A stretch of DNA of 64,000 bases from Pseudorhodobacter sp. MZDSW-24AT (lineage in GTDB: Bacteria; Pseudomonadota; Alphaproteobacteria; Rhodobacterales; Rhodobacteraceae): NCBI RefSeq assembly GCF_002794355.1, contig NZ_PGOI01000012.1:124001-188000 (forward strand). The letters are read 5' to 3'. Positions 31,663 through 39,777 of the stretch are shown one piece after another. Under the pieces are notes generated by a model. It was not told the DNA's origin, made no database searches, and worked only from the letters and a program-made list of their open reading frames with translations. Position 1 is the first letter of the stretch. Every line of letters starts with the position of its first letter. The position numbers and the translations under genes were made by a program.

Positions 31663-31688
31663 GGGGCGGCGCGCGCCCGCGCCGCCCC
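31663..31688 (+). promoter_or_regulatory. GC-rich hairpin in the puhA-puhB gap
   Basis: GGGGCGGCGCG and CGCGCCGCCCC pair perfectly over 11 bp around a four-base loop. There is no T-run, so it looks more like an mRNA-stabilising or partial-attenuation structure that raises puhA over the downstream assembly genes than a full terminator. Confidence 0.6.
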
Positions 31689-31717
31689 GTCTTACCCGCA
31701 CATACGGAGGGTCTGAG

Positions 31718-32356
31718 ATGTCAGACCGCAATCGCGATTTCGACTTTGAACTGATGCCCGGCGTTCCGGCCGGACTGCCAAAGGGGGAAGAGATCCTCTG
31801 GCAGGGCAAACCGCAGGCCATGGCGCTTGCGCGGGAAGCCTATAAGATCAACTGGATCGCCGCCTATATGCTGGCAATCGTGGTCTGGCGCGCAGGCGGG
31901 GCCTATGCGGATGGCGGCGCGGCACTGATGGTTGCGACCGGCCTGCCCTATCTGGCTCTGGCGCTTGCGGGTTACGCCGTGGTCTATCTTCTGGCCTTTG
32001 CGCAGGCACGGGCGTCGATCTACACCATCACCAGCGCGCGGGTGATCCTGCGGATCGGGGCGGCGCTGCCCATCACCTATACCATTCCCTTCCTGCGGAT
32101 CGGCACCGCGCGGCTGGATCTGCGCCCCGGCGGCACCGGCACCATCGCGCTTGAAATCACCGAAGGCGCGCGCCTGTCTTTTGCGGTGCTCTGGCCACAT
32201 CTACGCCCCGGCTTTGCCAAGCAAACACAGCCCGCGCTGCGTTGCATCGCTGATGCGCAGAACGTGGCCCGTCTGCTTGCCGATGCGGCACAGGCCAAAC
32301 TGAACGAACCTGTCGTGACGATGGCCCCCGTGGGTGCCGTCTTGGCCGCAGAATAA
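31718..32356 (+). CDS. puhB: Photosynthetic complex assembly protein PuhB
   Basis: 212-residue protein with a cytoplasmic N-terminus (LPKGEEILWQGKPQAMALA) and two to three membrane helices (~45-95), followed by a bacterial PH-like segment (ASIYTITSARVILRIG). PuhB is a reaction-centre assembly factor in R. capsulatus, where its loss lowers the reaction-centre level. An ACGGAGG ribosome binding site precedes ATG 31718. It is the second gene of the puhA-B-C-...-hemA run; the stop is ten bases before puhC. Confidence 0.93.
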   Translation: MSDRNRDFDFELMPGVPAGLPKGEEILWQGKPQAMALAREAYKINWIAAYMLAIVVWRAGGAYADGGAALMVATGLPYLALALAGYAVVYLLAFAQARASIYTITSARVILRIGAALPITYTIPFLRIGTARLDLRPGGTGTIALEITEGARLSFAVLWPHLRPGFAKQTQPALRCIADAQNVARLLADAAQAKLNEPVVTMAPVGAVLAAE

Positions 32357-32366
32357 GAGGCGCACC

Positions 32367-32834
32367 ATGGCCCAGCTTCGCAGCCTTGCCGACCGTCCCT
32401 CGCCCGAGCGCGAGATGATCCCGCGTGTTCTTCTGTGGGCCATGTTCGCCCTTGCGATGATCACCTTGGCCATCGTCACGCTCTCGGTTCTGACCAACCG
32501 CCCGCATGTGGGCGTTCCGCCAGCCGCAACCGCCGTGTCAGAGCGGTGGCTGGTTCTTGAAGGCAAGTCAGCACAGGCGGTTGTGGTCCGCGATGCTGAC
32601 GGCACCCTGCTGATGGATCTGCCGCATGGCGGTTTCATCACCGTGATCCAGTCGGCCATGGCGCGTGCGCGCTTGGTCGCCAAGGTTACGGGCAATCCAC
32701 CCTTGAGGATTGTGCGCTACGACAACGGCCGTCTTGTGGCCGAAGACCCGACCACGGGCTGGAGCGCCGAGCTTTATGCCTTTGGCGGCGACAACAAAGC
32801 CGCGTTCGAACGGCTGCTGGACCAACCAAAATAA
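32367..32834 (+). CDS. puhC: Photosynthetic complex assembly protein PuhC
   Basis: 155-residue protein with a short cytoplasmic N-terminus, one membrane helix (residues ~19-41, VLLWAMFALAMITLAIVTLSVL), and a periplasmic domain with the family-like ERWLVLEG, VRDADGTLL, GGFITVI and NPPLRIVRYDNGRLVAEDP segments. PuhC influences assembly of the reaction centre-LH1 core in R. capsulatus. ATG 32367 has an AGAGG ribosome binding site; the frame extends upstream into puhB but that start is not used. Confidence 0.92.
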   Translation: MAQLRSLADRPSPEREMIPRVLLWAMFALAMITLAIVTLSVLTNRPHVGVPPAATAVSERWLVLEGKSAQAVVVRDADGTLLMDLPHGGFITVIQSAMARARLVAKVTGNPPLRIVRYDNGRLVAEDPTTGWSAELYAFGGDNKAAFERLLDQPK

Positions 32835-32847
32835 GGGAACCAAGATC

Positions 32848-33144
32848 ATGGGATTTTTCACCAAAGCGAAGGAACAGGTGCCCTGCACCGTCGAGGTCAG
32901 CCACCGGTTCGAGGCCCTGCACGCCCACGTCCGTTTCAACAATGGCGCCGTGGTGCATCCGGGGGACGAGGTGCTTGTGCATGGCGCGCCGGTGCTGGCC
33001 GCCTATGGCGAGCTCGTCATCGAAGACCGTGTCGCCACCATCACCCGCGCCACATGGCTGGAACGCCAATGGGTGCGGATGACGGGCGATTTCGACTTCA
33101 TGGAGCTGTGCGAATTCTCCTTTTCCGAGGAGTTGACGGTATGA
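32848..33144 (+). CDS. Conserved-position small protein between puhC and acsF (98 aa)
   Basis: 98-residue soluble protein (MGFFTKAKEQVPCTVEVSHR...), with no membrane helix or signal peptide and a beta-rich look, containing EVLVHGAPVLAAYGELVIED, a segment that could form a small barrel, and an acidic C-terminus. I do not recognise a named family. Its place (13 bases after puhC, ATGA overlap with acsF) suggests a role with the aerobic cyclase or with puh assembly; R. capsulatus has a small orf55/puhD in a comparable position, but I cannot show that the two are related. The translational coupling to acsF is the strongest clue to function. Confidence 0.8.
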   Translation: MGFFTKAKEQVPCTVEVSHRFEALHAHVRFNNGAVVHPGDEVLVHGAPVLAAYGELVIEDRVATITRATWLERQWVRMTGDFDFMELCEFSFSEELTV

Positions 33145-34241
33145 AAGACGCGTCTCACGACACCACGCATGGCGAACTGCACGCCGAACTGTCGGGCAAG
33201 TTCGACACCACCGCGATGGCCACCGACACCACGCTTTTGAATCCACGGTTCTACACCACCGATTTCGACGAGATGGACCGCATCGACGTCACCCCCGTCC
33301 GCGCCGAATGGGACGTGCTGATCGCGCAGATGAGGTCAGACCCGAACAAGGGCCACTTCAAGAAGAACGCCGACTGGGATCACGTCGACTGGGCCGGTAT
33401 GGACCCTGCCTTGCGCGCCGAGTTCATCGATTTTCTGGTGTCCTCCTGCACGGCCGAATTCTCGGGCTGCGTGCTTTACAAGGAAATGAAACGCCGCGGC
33501 AACAATCCCGACATTTGCGAGCTGTTCAACTACATGGCCCGTGATGAGGCGCGGCATGCCGGTTTCATCAATGATGCGCTGCGCGAAGCGGGCGTTGCGG
33601 TGAACCTTGGCTTTCTGACCAAGGCCAAGAAATACACCTATTTCCGGCCCAAGTTCATCTACTACGCCACTTACCTGTCGGAAAAGATCGGCTACGCGCG
33701 CTACATCACCATCTATCGCCACCTTGAGGCGCATCCCGAACACCGGTTCCACCCCATTTTCAAATGGTTCCGCGAATGGTGCAATGACGAGTTCAGCCAT
33801 GGCGAGGCCTTTGCCCTTCTGATGCGCACCGATCCAAAACTGACGCAAAGCTGGCAGAACAAGCTGTGGATCCGCTTTTTCCTGACGGCGGTCTATTCCA
33901 CCATGTGGGTGCGCGATCACGCCCGCGTGGATTTCCACGACGCGCTGGGCGTCGATATCGACTGGTATGACCAGGAAGTGTTCCGCAAGACATCGGCGAT
34001 CGCACGGCAGGTGTTTCCGGTGGAGCTGGATATCGACCACCCGCGCTGGATTCCGGGCCTGCGCCGCATGAATGCGGCCATGCTGGATATGGAACGCGGG
34101 GCAAAACAGGGCGGCGCGAAAGGCCGTCTGACCAAGGCTTGGGGCACGGCGCGCGCCCTTGCCGCCTTCGTTTCGCTTTACACGATCCCGGTCATCAAGA
34201 CGACGCCCCCCGCAAATGTGCGGCTGGAGCCAGCGTATTGA
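33141..34241 (+). CDS. acsF: Aerobic Mg-protoporphyrin IX monomethyl ester cyclase AcsF
   Basis: Diiron oxygenase forming ring E with O2, the aerobic counterpart of BchE. The 366-residue protein has the two E-x-x-H motifs of ferritin-like diiron enzymes, DEARHAGF (~residues 134-141) and DEFSHGEAF (~216-224), and conserved segments such as TLLNPRFYTTDFDEMD, SSCTAEFSGCVLYKE and FFLTAVYSTMWVRDHAR. Its ATG overlaps the preceding 98-residue gene's stop. A TTG three bases before its end opens a 38-codon ORF leading into puhE. Confidence 0.97.
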   Translation: MKDASHDTTHGELHAELSGKFDTTAMATDTTLLNPRFYTTDFDEMDRIDVTPVRAEWDVLIAQMRSDPNKGHFKKNADWDHVDWAGMDPALRAEFIDFLVSSCTAEFSGCVLYKEMKRRGNNPDICELFNYMARDEARHAGFINDALREAGVAVNLGFLTKAKKYTYFRPKFIYYATYLSEKIGYARYITIYRHLEAHPEHRFHPIFKWFREWCNDEFSHGEAFALLMRTDPKLTQSWQNKLWIRFFLTAVYSTMWVRDHARVDFHDALGVDIDWYDQEVFRKTSAIARQVFPVELDIDHPRWIPGLRRMNAAMLDMERGAKQGGAKGRLTKAWGTARALAAFVSLYTIPVIKTTPPANVRLEPAY

Positions 34242-34354
34242 CCGCGATCTTTCAGATCGCCGCGCAAGCGGTGATTGCGGCAGCGGGATGGGCGCGTCCC
34301 GCCGCCGCGCGTGGCCCCTCTGGACACAGGGGGGCCACGTATGTCCTTGACTAA
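34238..34354 (+). CDS. Possible 38-codon leader/small ORF between acsF and puhE
   Basis: TTG 34238 overlaps the acsF stop (TTGA) and has a GGAG eight bases upstream. It encodes a hydrophobic N-terminal half (TAIFQIAAQAVIAAAGWA) followed by a basic, glycine-rich tail, and its stop lies 14 bases inside puhE. No family is recognised. It could be a small membrane peptide or a leader whose translation opens the hairpin at the puhE start; it could also be chance. Confidence 0.35.
   Translation: MTAIFQIAAQAVIAAAGWARPAAARGPSGHRGATYVLD
34310..34339 (+). promoter_or_regulatory. Hairpin sequestering the puhE ribosome binding site
   Basis: CGTGGCCCC (34310-34318) pairs perfectly with GGGGCCACG (34331-34339) around a 12-base loop, ending one base before the puhE ATG at 34341. 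The only Shine-Dalgarno-like purines (AGGGGGG) lie in the 3' arm. Confidence 0.6.
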
Positions 34355-35183
34355 CCCATGGCTCGCCGCGCTGTCAGCCATTTTCCTGTGGTGGATCTCC
34401 ACCGGGCTGATCCTGTGGCGGGTGCGGCGTGCCGATAACGAAGGCCATGACGCGCATCTGTGGTCGGTCCTGCTGGGACTGCCGCTGTTGCTGGCGGGGA
34501 TTGTCGGGCTGAATGAAACCCTGTCCGACACTTCGGCGTTTGGGGCCTATCTGGCCTTTCTCTCGGCGCTCGCGGTCTGGGCCTGGGTCGAACTTGCCTT
34601 TCTGTCGGGCATCATCACTGGCCCCAACACCAAGCCCTGCCCCGAAAACCTGTCCCTGCCCTTGCGCTTCTTACGTGCGGTGGGGACCATTCTTTGGCAT
34701 GAACTGGTGCTGATCGCGCTTTTGGCCACCATCGCATTGATGACCCAAGACGCAGCCAACATCTTTGGACTCTGGACCTTTGCCATCCTGTTCTTCGCGC
34801 GCATTTCGGCCAAGCTGAACCTGTTCTTCGGCGTGCCGCGCATTCATACCGAGTTCTTGCCGCGTCCGCTTCAGCATCTGGCCAGCCATTTCCGCCATGC
34901 GCCGATGAACTGGGTGTTCCCGCTCTCGATCACCCTGCTCAGCTATGCCTCCTATTGCTGGCTGGAACGCGCCTCTGCCGCTTCTACGCCCGGCGCGCTG
35001 ATCGGCTTTACGCTGCTCTCTGCCCTGACCCTGCTCGCCCTTCTGGAGCATTGGTTCATGGTCATCCCCCTGCCCGACCAGAAGCTTTGGCGCTGGATGC
35101 TGCCCGAGCGCAAACCGCAATTGCAAGGCAAGCCCCAGCCAGCCCTGCACACGACGTTGAAAGAGACCCCGCATGGACTTTGA
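34341..35183 (+). CDS. puhE: Photosynthetic complex assembly protein PuhE (DUF3623 type)
   Basis: 280-residue integral membrane protein with about seven hydrophobic helices, of the puhE/DUF3623 'putative photosynthetic complex assembly protein 2' family. The [16 protein letters not shown] segment in the second half and [14 protein letters not shown] near the end are distinctive. R. capsulatus PuhE modulates bacteriochlorophyll production. ATG 34341 is preferred to the start at 34275 because the latter has no ribosome binding site. The 3' end overlaps hemA by 11 bases. Confidence 0.9.
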   Translation: MSLTNPWLAALSAIFLWWISTGLILWRVRRADNEGHDAHLWSVLLGLPLLLAGIVGLNETLSDTSAFGAYLAFLSALAVWAWVELAFLSGIITGPNTKPCPENLSLPLRFLRAVGTILWHELVLIALLATIALMTQDAANIFGLWTFAILFFARISAKLNLFFGVPRIHTEFLPRPLQHLASHFRHAPMNWVFPLSITLLSYASYCWLERASAASTPGALIGFTLLSALTLLALLEHWFMVIPLPDQKLWRWMLPERKPQLQGKPQPALHTTLKETPHGL

Positions 35184-36384
35184 CGCCCTCTTCACCCGCC
35201 AGCTGGACCAGCTGAAAGCCGATGGCAATTACCGCATCTTCGCCGATCTGGAACGCAGCTGCGGCAACTTCCCGCGCGCGGCCAATCACAAGGACGGGCA
35301 ACTGCGTGATGTGACGGTGTGGTGCTCCAATGATTATCTGGGCATGGGTCAGAATCCGAAGGTGGTCGAGGCAATGGTGAGCGCGGTGCGCGCCTGTGGC
35401 ACCGGGGCCGGTGGCACCCGCAACATCGGTGGCACCAACCACCACCACATTCTGCTCGAACGCGAACTGGCCGATCTGCACGGCAAGGAGGCGGCGCTCT
35501 TGTTCACCTCGGGCTATGTGTCGAACTGGGCGGCCCTTGGCACGCTGGGCGCGCGCATTCCGGGGGCCGTCATCCTGTCGGATGAGAAAAACCACGCCTC
35601 GATGATCGAAGGCATCCGCCATTCCCGCGCCGACAAGGTGCTGTGGAAACACAACGACTGGCGCGATCTGGACCGCAAGCTGCATGCCGTGGGCGACCGA
35701 CCCAAGATCGTGGCTTTTGAGTCGGTCTATTCCATGGACGGCGACGTGGCTCCGATCCGCGAAATCGTCGAGGTCTGCGAAGCCCATGGCGCGCTGTCCT
35801 ATATCGACGAGGTCCATGCCGTGGGCATGTATGGCCCACGCGGCGGCGGCGTCACCGAGCGCGAAGGGCTCGCGCATCGCATCGACCTGATCGAAGGCAC
35901 GCTGGGCAAGGCTTATGGCTGCGTCGGCGGCTATATCACCGGATCCGCGCCCTTGGTCGATTTCATCCGCAGCTTTGCCAGCGGCTTCATCTTTACCACC
36001 GCCCTGCCGCCAGCCGTTGCCGCTGCTGCGACCGCCTCCATCCGGCACCTGAAAGAGTCGTCGGACGAGCGCGCGGCCCAGCAAGAGCGTGTTGCCCGCC
36101 TGCGCACCCGGCTGGATGCCGCAGGCATTCCGCATCTGGCCAATGGCAGCCATATCATCCCGGTGATGATCGGCGATCCGGTCAAGTGCAAGATGATCAG
36201 CGATATCCTGATGAACGATTGGGGCATCTATGTGCAGCCGATCAACTACCCCACCGTGCCCAAGGGTACCGAACGCTTGCGCATCACTCCGGGGCCGCTG
36301 CATTCCGACGCCGACATTGACCATCTGGTCACAGCGCTTGCGTCTTTGTGGCGGCACTGCGCCTTGGCGCATGCGGTGGCCTGA
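35173..36384 (+). CDS. hemA: 5-aminolevulinate synthase HemA
   Basis: PLP enzyme condensing glycine with succinyl-CoA to 5-aminolevulinate (Shemin pathway), the first step of all tetrapyrrole synthesis. The 403-residue protein has the glycine loop [22 protein letters not shown], the PLP-aspartate region [13 protein letters not shown] and the Schiff-base lysine K246 in EGTLGKAYG. The ATG lies inside the last codons of puhE, so it is translated from the puh transcript; no separate FNR-type site is apparent in front of it. Rhodobacter often has a second copy (hemT) elsewhere. Confidence 0.97.
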   Translation: MDFDALFTRQLDQLKADGNYRIFADLERSCGNFPRAANHKDGQLRDVTVWCSNDYLGMGQNPKVVEAMVSAVRACGTGAGGTRNIGGTNHHHILLERELADLHGKEAALLFTSGYVSNWAALGTLGARIPGAVILSDEKNHASMIEGIRHSRADKVLWKHNDWRDLDRKLHAVGDRPKIVAFESVYSMDGDVAPIREIVEVCEAHGALSYIDEVHAVGMYGPRGGGVTEREGLAHRIDLIEGTLGKAYGCVGGYITGSAPLVDFIRSFASGFIFTTALPPAVAAAATASIRHLKESSDERAAQQERVARLRTRLDAAGIPHLANGSHIIPVMIGDPVKCKMISDILMNDWGIYVQPINYPTVPKGTERLRITPGPLHSDADIDHLVTALASLWRHCALAHAVA

Positions 36385-36497
36385 CGCGGTATCATGCTTG
36401 TTCATACACTGTATTTTGTTGTGCTGTACCTTGGTGTGACTTGCTTTTTGCTGCAGCAGGTCCATGTTTCCCCAAATAAACCTCTGGGAGGATCCCT

Positions 36498-36971
36498 ATG
36501 AAACGCGCTTTGACTGCCCTGACCTTCGCTTCATTTGCCCTTGCCGCGCCTGCTTTCGCGCAGGACGCCAGCGGTGATGCCGCAGCCGGGGAACGTGTGT
36601 TTAACAAATGCCAGACCTGCCACGTGATCGCAGATGCCGAGGGCAAGGTTCTGGGTGGCCGCAATGCCAAAACCGGCCCCAACCTTTACGGTCTGCCCGG
36701 TCGCGCTGCCGGCACCCAAGCCGATTTCAACGGCTATGGTGAGTCGCTGGTTGCCCTGGGCGCAACCGGTTTCGTCTGGGACGAAGCCAGTTTTGCTGAA
36801 TATGTCGCGGACCCGGCCAAGTTCCTCAAGACACGTCTGGATGACAACGGCGCACGCTCCAAGATGTCGTTCAAGCTGGGCAATGCCAAGGAACAGGCCG
36901 ATGTCTGGGCCTATATCGCCTCGCTGTCGCCAGCCGTGGAAGGTGAAGCCGCTCCGGCTGCGACCAACTGA
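36498..36971 (+). CDS. cycA: Cytochrome c2 (soluble periplasmic electron carrier)
   Basis: Class I c-type cytochrome that carries electrons from the bc1 complex to the photo-oxidised reaction centre. The 157-residue precursor has a Sec signal peptide ending AFAQ (cleavage ~21/22), the haem-binding CQTCH (C38, C41, H42) and the axial methionine M123 in ARSKMSFKLG, with the extended loop and alanine/proline-rich tail of long c2 types. A GGGAGG ribosome binding site precedes the ATG, and a 113 bp gap after hemA should hold its own promoter. A clear terminator follows. Confidence 0.95.
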   Translation: MKRALTALTFASFALAAPAFAQDASGDAAAGERVFNKCQTCHVIADAEGKVLGGRNAKTGPNLYGLPGRAAGTQADFNGYGESLVALGATGFVWDEASFAEYVADPAKFLKTRLDDNGARSKMSFKLGNAKEQADVWAYIASLSPAVEGEAAPAATN

Positions 36972-36992
36972 TCAGGCTCTGCCAGAACAGCA

Positions 36993-37017
36993 AAGGCCCC
37001 GGATCTTCCGGGGCCTT
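36993..37017. terminator. Bidirectional intrinsic terminator after cycA
   Basis: AAGGCCCCGGA pairs with TCCGGGGCCTT around a three-base loop, flanked by A-run and T-run. It lies in the convergent gap between cycA and the ATPase gene. Confidence 0.85.
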
Positions 37018-37041
37018 TTGCAATCGAACTTTCCGGCAAAC

Positions 37042-37881
37042 CTACAGCCGCACCCCTTCGCGCGCCGCCAGATCGCAGAAGAACTGCCACGCCACCCGGC
37101 CCGACCTTGCGCCCCGCGTGGCCTGCCATTCGATCGCCTCGGCGCGCAGCCGGTCTTCGGCCACCGTCACCCCATGCGCCGCGCAATAGCCGCGGATCAT
37201 GTCAAGATAATCGTCCTGACTACAGGGATGGAAGCCAAGCCAAAGTCCGAAGCGGTCAGAGAGCGAAACCTTCTCCTCCACCGCTTCCGCCGGGTTGATC
37301 GCGCTGGACCGCTCATTCTCGATCATCTCGCGCGGCATCAGATGCCGCCGGTTCGAGGTTGCGTAAAGCAAGACATTTTCGGGCCGCCCCTCAATGCCGC
37401 CATCCAGCACCGCTTTCAACGATTTATAGTGCTGGTCATCATGGCTGAAGGAGAGATCATCGCAGAACAGGATGAACCGGGCATCAGCCTGACGCAAAAG
37501 CGCGAGCAGGCGCTGCACCGAAGGCAGGTCTTCGCGCGCCAGTTCGACAATCTTCAGCGGCAGGCCTTCGGCGCGCACCGCCGCATGGATCGCCTTGACC
37601 AGCGAGGACTTCCCCATCCCGCGCGCGCCCCACAACAGCGCGTTGTTGGCCGGCAGCCCCTGCGCAAAGTGCCGCGTGTTGTCCAACAGCGTGTCGCGCG
37701 CGCGGTTCACACCCACCAGCAGCGACAGATCGACCCGGGCCACCTTGGCCACCGGCTCCAACCTGTCCGGGTCGGTGTGCCAAGCAAAGGCATCGGCGGC
37801 CGTGAAGTCTGGCGCCGGGCGCGGGCGTGGCGCCAGCCGCTCCAGCGCGGCGGCGATGCGGTTCAAAGCGTCTTCGGTCAT
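37042..37881 (-). CDS. DUF815-type ATPase (P-loop NTPase)
   Basis: 279-residue predicted AAA-like ATPase of the DUF815 family; cellular role not known to me. It has a Walker A loop in LLWGARGMGKSSLVKA (~residues 80-95) and a Walker B-like FILFCDDLSFSHDD, then LLYATSNRRHLMPREM and the DRFGLWLGFHP segment characteristic of the family. ATG 37881 overlaps the tatC stop (ATGA), so it is the distal member of a tatA-tatB-tatC-ATPase run; that coupling hints at a link with export but proves nothing. Confidence 0.85.
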   Translation of the reverse strand: MTEDALNRIAAALERLAPRPRPAPDFTAADAFAWHTDPDRLEPVAKVARVDLSLLVGVNRARDTLLDNTRHFAQGLPANNALLWGARGMGKSSLVKAIHAAVRAEGLPLKIVELAREDLPSVQRLLALLRQADARFILFCDDLSFSHDDQHYKSLKAVLDGGIEGRPENVLLYATSNRRHLMPREMIENERSSAINPAEAVEEKVSLSDRFGLWLGFHPCSQDDYLDMIRGYCAAHGVTVAEDRLRAEAIEWQATRGARSGRVAWQFFCDLAAREGVRL

Positions 37882-38795
37882 GCCTTGTGGTCTTCTTCCT
37901 CGGCCTCTGGGTCTTCCCAAAGCCCTTGCGCGCGCAATTCGGCTTCACGCTTCTTCTCGATCCGGCGGATCAGGAAGATTGACACCTCATAGAGCGGGTA
38001 AACAGCCATGAACAGGATCAGCTGGCTCATGACATCGGGCGGCGTGACCAAGGCGGCCACGATCAGGATCAGCACGACCGCATATTTGCGTGTGCCCGCC
38101 AACCCCGCCGAAGACACCAGCCCCGCCTTGCCCATCAGGGTCAGAAGAACCGGCAGCTGAAAACACAGACCAAAGGCAATGATGAGCTTCAGCGAGATAT
38201 CCAGCGTTTCATTGACCTTGCCTTGAAACACGATCTCGATGCCCTGATTTTGCACAGCCTCGGTCAAAGGCGTGGCCACCGGCACATCCGCAATCGGCGC
38301 ATCCGACAGCACCGGCAACAGCGCCGAGACCACCGATGTCGCATCCGCAAAGCCAAGGAAAAACGCCATCGCAAGCGGCGTCACGACATAGTGCGAAAAC
38401 ACCCCGCCCAGGATGAACAGAAGTGGCGAGGCGATCAGGAACGGCAGAAACGCGTTCTTTTCATTGCGATACAGCCCCGGTGCCACGAACCGCCACAGCT
38501 GATAGGCAATTACCGGAAACGACACCGCCAGCCCCGCCACCACCGAGATATGAATCAAGGTAAAGAAATACTCCTGCGGCGCCGTGTACTGCATGATGGG
38601 ATTGGGATTTCCCAAATTGCGCATCGCTTCTTCGATCGGGCGCAACAAAAAGGCAAGGATCGGTTCCGCCACCAAAAAGCACAGAACCATTGCCACCACA
38701 AAGGCCGAAACCGCCCAGATCAGGCGATTGCGCAACTCGGCCAGATGCTCGATCAGCGGGGCAGAGCTGTCGTCGATCTCATCGGATTTGGTCAT
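37878..38795 (-). CDS. tatC: Twin-arginine translocase subunit TatC
   Basis: Six-helix receptor subunit of the Tat pathway that binds the twin-arginine signal peptide. The 305-residue protein starts with the conserved PLIEHLAELRNRLIWA and has PQEYFFTLIHISVVAGLAVSFP, YQLWRFVAPGLY and ALVTPPDVMSQLILFMAVYPLYE. The periplasmic loop with VPVATPLTEAVQNQGIEIVF is longer than in E. coli, as usual for alphaproteobacteria. The ATG overlaps the tatB stop. The Tat pathway exports cofactor-containing proteins such as the Rieske subunit of bc1. Confidence 0.97.
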   Translation of the reverse strand: MTKSDEIDDSSAPLIEHLAELRNRLIWAVSAFVVAMVLCFLVAEPILAFLLRPIEEAMRNLGNPNPIMQYTAPQEYFFTLIHISVVAGLAVSFPVIAYQLWRFVAPGLYRNEKNAFLPFLIASPLLFILGGVFSHYVVTPLAMAFFLGFADATSVVSALLPVLSDAPIADVPVATPLTEAVQNQGIEIVFQGKVNETLDISLKLIIAFGLCFQLPVLLTLMGKAGLVSSAGLAGTRKYAVVLILIVAALVTPPDVMSQLILFMAVYPLYEVSIFLIRRIEKKREAELRAQGLWEDPEAEEEDHKA

Positions 38796-39361
38796 GCTTC
38801 GGCCTTGGGGGTGCGGTCAGTGTTTGGTGTGTGAGGCGCGGGGGACGGTTCAAGGATCGTCTCTGTCGCGTCAGCAGGCGCCATCGGCGGCGCGGGCTTC
38901 TTCAACTTTTCCGCGGCCTCCTGAACAATCGCCTGCCGTGCCGCCTTTGCCTCGGCCAGCGCCTGTGTTGCAGGTCCCATCGAGGCAGCCTCAGATGTGG
39001 CAGACTCTGCGGGAGGCGCAGCCTGCGGGTCGGGTTGCAAAGCCGGCGCCGCTGACGTGCCGGTGGGCCGCGCCGCATTCTTCAGCGGGTCCCATTTTTC
39101 AAACTTAGACGCCGCCTCCTTGACCGCTTCCAGCCCCATCGACTTGGCCGATGTGGCAGTTTTCAGATCCTTGGCCACATCCTTAACCCCGGCTTCATCC
39201 GCCGCCGCTTCCATCGCCCGCGAAAACTCACGCGCCATACCGCGCATCTTGGCGGTAAACCGACCAAGGCTGCGGAACAGTTCCGGCAGATCTTTTGGGC
39301 CGATCACGATCAGCGCAACCACCCCGATGACAAGCAATTCGGACATGCCAAAATCAAACAT
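38792..39361 (-). CDS. tatB: Sec-independent translocase subunit TatB
   Basis: Single-span Tat component: residues ~2-21 form the membrane helix (MFDFGMSELLVIGVVALIV) followed by GPKDLPELFRSLGRFTAKM and an amphipathic helix. The 189-residue protein has a long alanine/proline-rich C-terminal tail that varies in the family. It partners with TatC to bind twin-arginine precursors. The ATG has a GGAAG-type ribosome binding site in the 38 bp after tatA. Confidence 0.95.
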   Translation of the reverse strand: MFDFGMSELLVIGVVALIVIGPKDLPELFRSLGRFTAKMRGMAREFSRAMEAAADEAGVKDVAKDLKTATSAKSMGLEAVKEAASKFEKWDPLKNAARPTGTSAAPALQPDPQAAPPAESATSEAASMGPATQALAEAKAARQAIVQEAAEKLKKPAPPMAPADATETILEPSPAPHTPNTDRTPKAEA

Positions 39362-39399
39362 GGCGCAGGTCTTCCTTTCCGCTCAGGCGGGACGGCGGA

Positions 39400-39615
39400 T
39401 CAGATCTTGTCTTTTTCTGGCGCGGGCGTGACGTCGCGCACAGGCGTTGTCGACGCGTTTTCAATCTCTTCCGAGCCGTCCTTCACACCTTTCTTGAAGG
39501 CCGTGATGCCTTTGCCCACTTCCCCCATCAAGGAGGAAATCTTGCCGCGCCCAAACAGGACGAGCACAACAACCGCGATGAGAAGAAGGCCGGGAAGGCC
39601 GATGTTGTTCAGCAT
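39400..39615 (-). CDS. tatA: Sec-independent translocase subunit TatA
   Basis: 71-residue pore-forming subunit of the Tat translocase: a short N-terminal helix ([20 protein letters not shown]) followed by the amphipathic [21 protein letters not shown] that is diagnostic of TatA/E. ATG 39615 with an AGGAGGA-type sequence upstream is chosen over the earlier frame start at 39645. First gene of the tatA-tatB-tatC-ATPase run. Confidence 0.95.
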   Translation of the reverse strand: MLNNIGLPGLLLIAVVVLVLFGRGKISSLMGEVGKGITAFKKGVKDGSEEIENASTTPVRDVTPAPEKDKI

Positions 39616-39737
39616 GTCAAATCCTCCTGCTGACCGGGGCACCACACCACCCCTTGTCTGTTGTTCTTCACTAACGCTGCAAAGCCTGCGTTCCTAGCCT
39701 GATTCAGGGACGCGACGGGGGCTAGGCACTCAGATAC

Positions 39738-39755
39738 CTGACAGCTATATGTCAG
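39738..39755. promoter_or_regulatory. Palindromic operator upstream of the WYL regulator
   Basis: CTGACA-GCTATA-TGTCAG, a perfect 6-6 inverted repeat around a six-base centre, ending 22 bp upstream of the regulator gene. The short gap and the DNA-binding nature of the product suggest autoregulation. Confidence 0.55.
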
Positions 39756-39777
39756 TTGCCTATCAAACGGACCTGCC

